The notes below the pieces were generated by a model. It saw nothing but the letters and a program-made list of their open reading frames with translations, was not told the origin of the DNA and searched no databases. Below are positions 60,587 to 64,000 of a stretch of DNA of 64,000 nucleotides, one piece after another (position 1 is the first letter of the stretch; the number at the start of each line of letters is the position of its first letter). The stretch lies in the NCBI GenBank assembly GCA_903838675.1, contig CAILZI010000084.1, forward strand, positions 1 through 64,000, in the 5' to 3' direction. The translations under genes were made by a program, and so were the position numbers. Origin of the DNA: an uncultured Verrucomicrobiota bacterium (lineage in GTDB: Bacteria; Verrucomicrobiota; Verrucomicrobiia; Verrucomicrobiales; Verrucomicrobiaceae).

Positions 60587-60659
60587 AACCACGGAATACG
60601 CCGAATACAAGGAATTGAACCAAACTCCGGCTTCCGTGTATTCAGTGTATTCCGTGGTC
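60587..60659. repeat. Palindromic repeat CCACGGAATAC type
   Basis: The 22-bp arms 60587-60608 and 60638-60659 pair with a few mismatches (AACCACGGAATACGCCGAATAC with GTATTCAGTGTATTCCGTGG and on). It lies 34 bp after the PL6-like gene and could end transcription. Confidence 0.65.
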
Positions 60660-60722
60660 AATGCTCTGGCCTCCGCGTTGAAACCCTCAGGCACTCTCCT
60701 CCTGCCACATTCATAATCCCCC

Positions 60723-61103
60723 ATGCGCACCAACGTCCTCCGCAAACCACTCACCTGCTGCTGTCGCAAACCCATGACTGGGTTCTACCGCGACGGCTAC
60801 TGCCGCACCGGCCCCGGAGATGTCGGTCTCCACACTGTCTGCATTGAGGCCACCGAGGAGTTTCTCAATTTCTCCTTCCTCAGCGGCAACGATCTCTCCA
60901 CTCCCGCCCCCGAATTCGATTTTCCCGGCCTCAAACCCGGCGATCGCTGGTGCCTCTGCGTCACCCGTTGGAAAGAAGCCCTCGATGCCGGCTGCGCCCC
61001 GCCTGTGTCCCTCTCCGCCACTCACGAATCCGCTCTCGAATGGGTCGATCTCGAAGACCTCAAAGCCCACGCCCTCGATGATCCCGGCGAAGTGATCGAC
61101 TAA
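60723..61103 (+). CDS. DUF2237 family protein
   Basis: A 126-residue protein starting MRTNVLRKPLTCCCRKPMTG. GFYRDGYCRTGPGDVGLHTV is the conserved N-terminal motif, and FLNFSFLSGNDLSTP, GLKPGDRWCLCVTRWKEALD, then PPVSLSATHESAL mark the rest. Four Cys in the conserved blocks may bind metal. DUF2237 proteins have no established role. Full length. Confidence 0.9.
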   Translation: MRTNVLRKPLTCCCRKPMTGFYRDGYCRTGPGDVGLHTVCIEATEEFLNFSFLSGNDLSTPAPEFDFPGLKPGDRWCLCVTRWKEALDAGCAPPVSLSATHESALEWVDLEDLKAHALDDPGEVID

Positions 61104-61202
61104 CGGAGTCAAAAGGTGTTGAAGTAAAAGCGTTCCGCCGAGGCAAATCCTACTCGTCCTCCTACTCGAACTCGTCTTCGATCCTTCCGCTCCGTTCTCG
61201 CG

Positions 61203-61332
61203 GCGAATGTTGAATGTAGAACGTTAAACGCGGCACCAACAATCCCCGCTCCCCGCCTCACTTCCATTCCCGCACAGCGCTCCGCAGTCCTCAGACCACG
61301 TAATGTAGTTCCGCCTTCAGGCGGTCCGGTCC
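61203..61332. repeat. Repeat cluster in the 61104-61339 gap
   Basis: A GAATGTTGAATGTAGAACG repeat (61203-61230, related to the in-frame insertion at 39168) is followed by a family B copy (61298-61332, ACGTAATGTAGTTCCGCC). No gene is seen. Confidence 0.6.
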
Positions 61333-61339
61333 ATCCCCT

Positions 61340-61900
61340 TCAGCCAGGCACCTGGCAGCCTTTGCCTTTGCTCTGCTCCAGCCGCAGCAGTTGCGAGTAA
61401 GATCGGTAATAGTGCCAAGCTAGCAGGGCCCCCGCCATTGGCAGCGCCGCAACACCCAAGGACCATCTGGCAGGGATGTGACTCAGATCGCCAATGAGTT
61501 GATGCTCCATTCCCATCACTAGAAAAAAGAACAAGGCCGCTGCCGTTTGCAGCAGGAATGCGCCAGACAGCATCCATACTCGTTGCTCGGTGATCTGCCA
61601 CAAGGCTGCCGCCACCATCGAGGAAACAGCCACTCCCATGGTTAGCCAGTTGAAAAAATCGGCGACCTCAGCGGATTGGAGAAATGAAAAAACAGCCTGC
61701 GCCACCAGCATCAGCAGCGCCGTTCCCTCCATCGTGATGGCAGACTGTTTGCGCAGCCGGTCGAGCGCCTCCTTGGCCGTGCGCGCATGCGCATGAAGTT
61801 GTGCATGAGTCAGCAAAGGCCCTTGGCAAAGCGGGCAGCGCCTGAGGTTGACCAGTGCTCCTTGCGCGAAATCCTTCTGACAGGGGCGACAGCGATACAT
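61340..61900 (-). CDS. Zinc-ribbon membrane protein
   Basis: A 186-residue protein starting MYRCRPCQKDF. The two CxxC pairs (CRPC and CPLC) form a zinc ribbon, followed by a coiled-coil-like helix and four TM segments at about 55-73, 78-98, 105-125 and 145-163 (MEGTALLMLVAQAVFSFL, MGVAVSSMVAAALW, FLLQTAAALFFFLVMGM, LGVAALPMAGALLAW). A GTG two codons upstream is possible. No family is recognised; similar proteins act as membrane-bound sensors. Confidence 0.55.
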   Translation of the reverse strand: MYRCRPCQKDFAQGALVNLRRCPLCQGPLLTHAQLHAHARTAKEALDRLRKQSAITMEGTALLMLVAQAVFSFLQSAEVADFFNWLTMGVAVSSMVAAALWQITEQRVWMLSGAFLLQTAAALFFFLVMGMEHQLIGDLSHIPARWSLGVAALPMAGALLAWHYYRSYSQLLRLEQSKGKGCQVPG

Positions 61901-61910
61901 GGTCACAGCA

Positions 61911-62552
61911 TCAAGTGAAGAGCCGCTGCTCCATGGGTTTCCGCCCCACCACCGCCCGCCACTTCCCCCTCACCATCTCAAACGACCTCCTAATCACCCG
62001 AAACATCCGCGGCAGCACCAGCCACAGCACAATAATCACCGCTGTAAAAACACACAGCGCCAGCACCGGCTTCATCACCATCAGCAGCGTTCCCGCCACC
62101 ACCGTGATGTCCTCCGCGATGCTCAGCACCACATTCGAAACCGGCTCCGGCGAATGATTCGCCAGCAGCCGCGTGCCCGCCTTCGCACTGTGCGTTGTCA
62201 GCGCCGCACCACCCGCCAGCAGCGCACCAATCACCTCCACATGCGGCGGCATGTCGCCCAGCGCCTGCATCGCCAGAATCGTTCCCCCCACAGGGCGTAT
62301 CAGCGTATGCACACTGTCCCACAGCGAATCCAGCCACGGCACCTTGTCTGCAAAGAACTCAATCGCATACAGCACCCCCGCCGCGATCAGCACCCCGTCA
62401 TGCCCCAGCACGTCCAGGGACTGGTATTTCTCAGCCAGATGCAGCGCATCAAACCGCACCAGCACTCCGGTGAGAAACACCGTCAGGTAAAGATTCAGCC
62501 CCGCCAGCGAAGCCAGTCCCAGCGCGAGCCCCAGTTGTTCGAGGATGTGCAT
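61911..62552 (-). CDS. DUF4126 membrane protein
   Basis: A 213-residue protein starting MHILEQLGLALGLASLAGLNLYLT. DUF4126 signatures include GVLYAIEFFADKVPWLDSLWD, HTLIRPVGGTILA and HVEVIGALLAGGAALTTHSAK with AGTRLLANHSPEPVSN. Several TM helices are apparent. Function unknown. The start at 62552 matches the family, and a TGCA-rich tract lies 120-230 bp upstream. Confidence 0.85.
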   Translation of the reverse strand: MHILEQLGLALGLASLAGLNLYLTVFLTGVLVRFDALHLAEKYQSLDVLGHDGVLIAAGVLYAIEFFADKVPWLDSLWDSVHTLIRPVGGTILAMQALGDMPPHVEVIGALLAGGAALTTHSAKAGTRLLANHSPEPVSNVVLSIAEDITVVAGTLLMVMKPVLALCVFTAVIIVLWLVLPRMFRVIRRSFEMVRGKWRAVVGRKPMEQRLFT

Positions 62553-62942
62553 GCGCCTCCTATACCACAGGTCGCCCCATTCGCCATAAACAAGATAGGC
62601 CGCATTTTGGAATGGTGAAGCCGAAGTGGTACTCACGTCTTCGCAGGGTAATCACGCACACGCACTCCTGCAGGAGAGGGATCATCCTGAATGCATGGAT
62701 GCCTGTTGCATGCAGTTGCTACCTGTTGCACTGCATTGTGAATCAATGGCGTGCATGCGATGCATGTTTGCATTCATTTGCAGCAAATTGGACTATTTTG
62801 CGCACTTTCTCAGCCCGGCTGTATAAAGCCGGTGTATAAAACTTGGCGTCAGGGGTGTTTATTACAGAAGGGGACAGAGGGAGAACTGAGAAGTCGAATT
62901 GTTTCAAATGGAATAATGAATGCGCTCAATTTAGCTAAGGCA
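62553..62942. other. Intergenic region with a TGCA-rich tract
   Basis: No gene is supported. About ten TGCA tetramers lie within 62668-62783 (for example TTGCATGCAG and GTGCATGCGATGCATG). The string CAGGAGAGGGATCATCCTGA at about 62669-62688 is shared with 49809-49829. Composition becomes AT-rich towards 62942. Confidence 0.5.
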
Positions 62943-63653
62943 TCATTCGGATTTTTTGGGCTTTGTCTTTTTCAAAGAAAACTCAGGAACGCAATCATCT
63001 AGAAGCCTGGATGCGTAGTCATAGGCTGCCCGTTTTACCGAATTCCTTGTCACCGCAAAGATCCAGAAAAGCAAAAGAGAAAAAAATGCTCCGAGGCAGA
63101 TCAGTTCAGGGCGAGGTAACGATTGAACGGAAAGCCATTTTTGCCAAGCGACAACACCCGTCACGCCAGCGGCCAACACGAGGAGTGCGATGCCAAAGAG
63201 TTTAAGGCCGTAAAGATTGCGGTGGAATCCATATGACATGCTCTCGCGGAACACATGAGGATACTTTTTGTCCTGATTACGTGCGATCTTTCGCAGGTGT
63301 TCTGACCAAGCTAAATATACATTGTCGCACCCGGCAGGGTCTTGAGCCTCCTGAACTGGCGTTGGTGCAAACGTAGAAGGCACCACCTTTGCCATGGCCG
63401 CGTGAAGATTTGTTTTGGTGATAGGGTCGATATGGTTGTCCCTGTGACGGAAGATCATCATCGATGGCCACCCACCCCATTCCTCTTTTAAAGAGGGCTC
63501 GCGTCGCTTACCTGCCTGCCGGGCCTGAGTGGCCAAAAGAGTGGAGATAGTTCCATAAAGGAGCACCGCCGAAGCAGACTTGATACTGATGTCGGGAATC
63601 CCTGGAACGTATAGAACTGCCAAGGCTATGGCGGGTGCCAACGCAATCAGCAT
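62943..63653 (-). CDS. Two-TM (plus N-terminal hydrophobic pair) membrane protein
   Basis: A 236-residue protein. N-terminal hydrophobic stretches (2-17 and 27-42) precede a soluble part that includes EEWGGWPSMMIFRHRDNHID, DPITKTNLHAAMAKVVPSTF, CDNVYLAWSEHLR and SMSYGFHRNLYGLKLFGIAL. Two strong TM segments follow at about 155-173 and 186-203. I have seen the GWPSM/RHRDN and GFHRNLYGLK pattern in uncharacterised accessory proteins, but I cannot name the family. Its AT-richer composition suggests acquisition. The start may lie beyond 63653 if the adjacent sequence was rearranged. Confidence 0.5.
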   Translation of the reverse strand: MLIALAPAIALAVLYVPGIPDISIKSASAVLLYGTISTLLATQARQAGKRREPSLKEEWGGWPSMMIFRHRDNHIDPITKTNLHAAMAKVVPSTFAPTPVQEAQDPAGCDNVYLAWSEHLRKIARNQDKKYPHVFRESMSYGFHRNLYGLKLFGIALLVLAAGVTGVVAWQKWLSVQSLPRPELICLGAFFSLLLFWIFAVTRNSVKRAAYDYASRLLDDCVPEFSLKKTKPKKSE

Positions 63654-64000
63654 TGGGCTTACCGCCAGCTATATGCGGGGAAAGTGAAAGCCATCACCAA
63701 GCTGGGGCAGGTTCAGATTCCGCATGCTGAGGTGGAAAAACTGCTCGGTGGTGTAGAGCGCTACCGGGGTGCGGCTTCTCATGCCGGGCGGGCGGCAAAG
63801 AAGCGGGCAGCAAAAAAGGCCCCTGTTTCCAAAGGCGCTAAAAAGTGGACGGCGGCCATCAAGCAGAGAAAGAAACACGGCTTGCCGCAGTCAAAGAATG
63901 CTCGTTCCGCAAATGACCATACACCTGCATTGCCAAAATCCCTCCGTCCCGATGACCAAGCCAGCGCGAAACGGTTGGTATATCAACGCCTGACTCGATG
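63615..64000 (+). pseudogene. 5'-truncated HTH_17 / AlpA-like DNA-binding gene, running off the window
   Basis: The frame opens after a TAG at 63612-63614, has no start codon before the recognisable part, and remains open to the end of the window. From about 63660 it encodes YRQLYAGKVKAITKLGQVQI, then PHAEVEKLL, the second half of a MerR-like HTH_17. A long basic tail follows (RAAKKRAAKKAP onward). The first HTH helices are missing, and the region before overlaps the minus-strand gene ending at 63653. Confidence 0.5.

Noticed and set aside
62943..63653. A CBASS or retron-type membrane effector
   Set aside because: No cyclase, reverse transcriptase or other partner gene is adjacent and the family could not be named, so no such claim is made.

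Overview
The window looks like the chromosome of a Verrucomicrobiota bacterium, probably Verrucomicrobiaceae (Prosthecobacter or Verrucomicrobium type). The evidence is a DUF1501 Tat-exported protein, two large PVC-type secreted proteins with C-terminal haem c sites (one with an N-terminal DUF1080 domain), a DUF4126 protein, many short intergenic repeats, and high-GC genes whose antisense strands are open over long stretches. No rRNA gene, complete tRNA or CRISPR array was found.

Layout. (1) Positions 1-10672 are accessory DNA. They hold the 3' part of an Eco57I-like DNA methyltransferase, a DUF3293/DprA-like protein, an Mrr-type winged-helix protein and a NucS-like/DUF4268 nuclease. A decayed terminase-small-subunit-like HTH region with a 140-bp duplication follows. 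Next comes a minus-strand replication and integration module: RepA-like helicase, DnaG-like primase, AlpA-like HTH protein, an unknown protein, a decayed integrase tail and an intact tyrosine integrase. The module ends at the 3' half of a tRNA-Gln(CTG), best read as the displaced attachment site, so the intact tRNA should lie left of the window. Two 65-bp tandem repeats with internal dyads sit just after the helicase gene. (2) Positions 11467-19578 form a lower-GC block bracketed by 78-bp imperfect direct repeats. The right copy overlaps the 3' end of an intact DUF1501 gene. Inside are a LuxR-type regulator, a small unknown protein, a PhcB-like (fatty-acid methyl ester type) methyltransferase, a fatty acid desaturase, three paralogous alpha/beta hydrolases and an outer-membrane barrel protein. 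This is the best candidate for an undescribed system: a lipid-derived signal or a lipid-remodelling pathway with its own regulator.

(3) Positions 19540-36281 are mostly chromosomal: DUF1501, a caspase-like protease with two Tudor-like domains, a DmfA2-like protein, an alcohol dehydrogenase, an SGNH-like protein without its serine, an MsbA-like ABC exporter, an orphan FtsX/DevC-type permease, YidB, HtpG and RuvA. (4) Positions 36356-54991 hold a Tdi1-like immunity protein, the two large haem-domain proteins, a RAYT transposase flanked by its REP-like hairpins, a beta-lactamase-fold hydrolase, PagL, a KdgK-like kinase, carboxynorspermidine decarboxylase, a lone GcvH-like protein, an ABCG-like transporter with degenerate ATPase motifs, and altronate dehydratase. 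KdgK, UxaA and a later PL6 lyase suggest uronate or polysaccharide use. (5) Positions 55079-64000 begin with a translationally coupled AlbA_2/HATPase plus ParA-like pair and a broken VapBC module, then several small conserved genes. They end in a lower-GC patch with a two-TM protein and a 5'-truncated HTH gene that runs off the window.

Intergenic gaps of 300-900 bp are dominated by at least five families of short repeats. Starts were chosen by signal peptides, family N-termini and overlap with the previous stop; alternatives are given where they matter.
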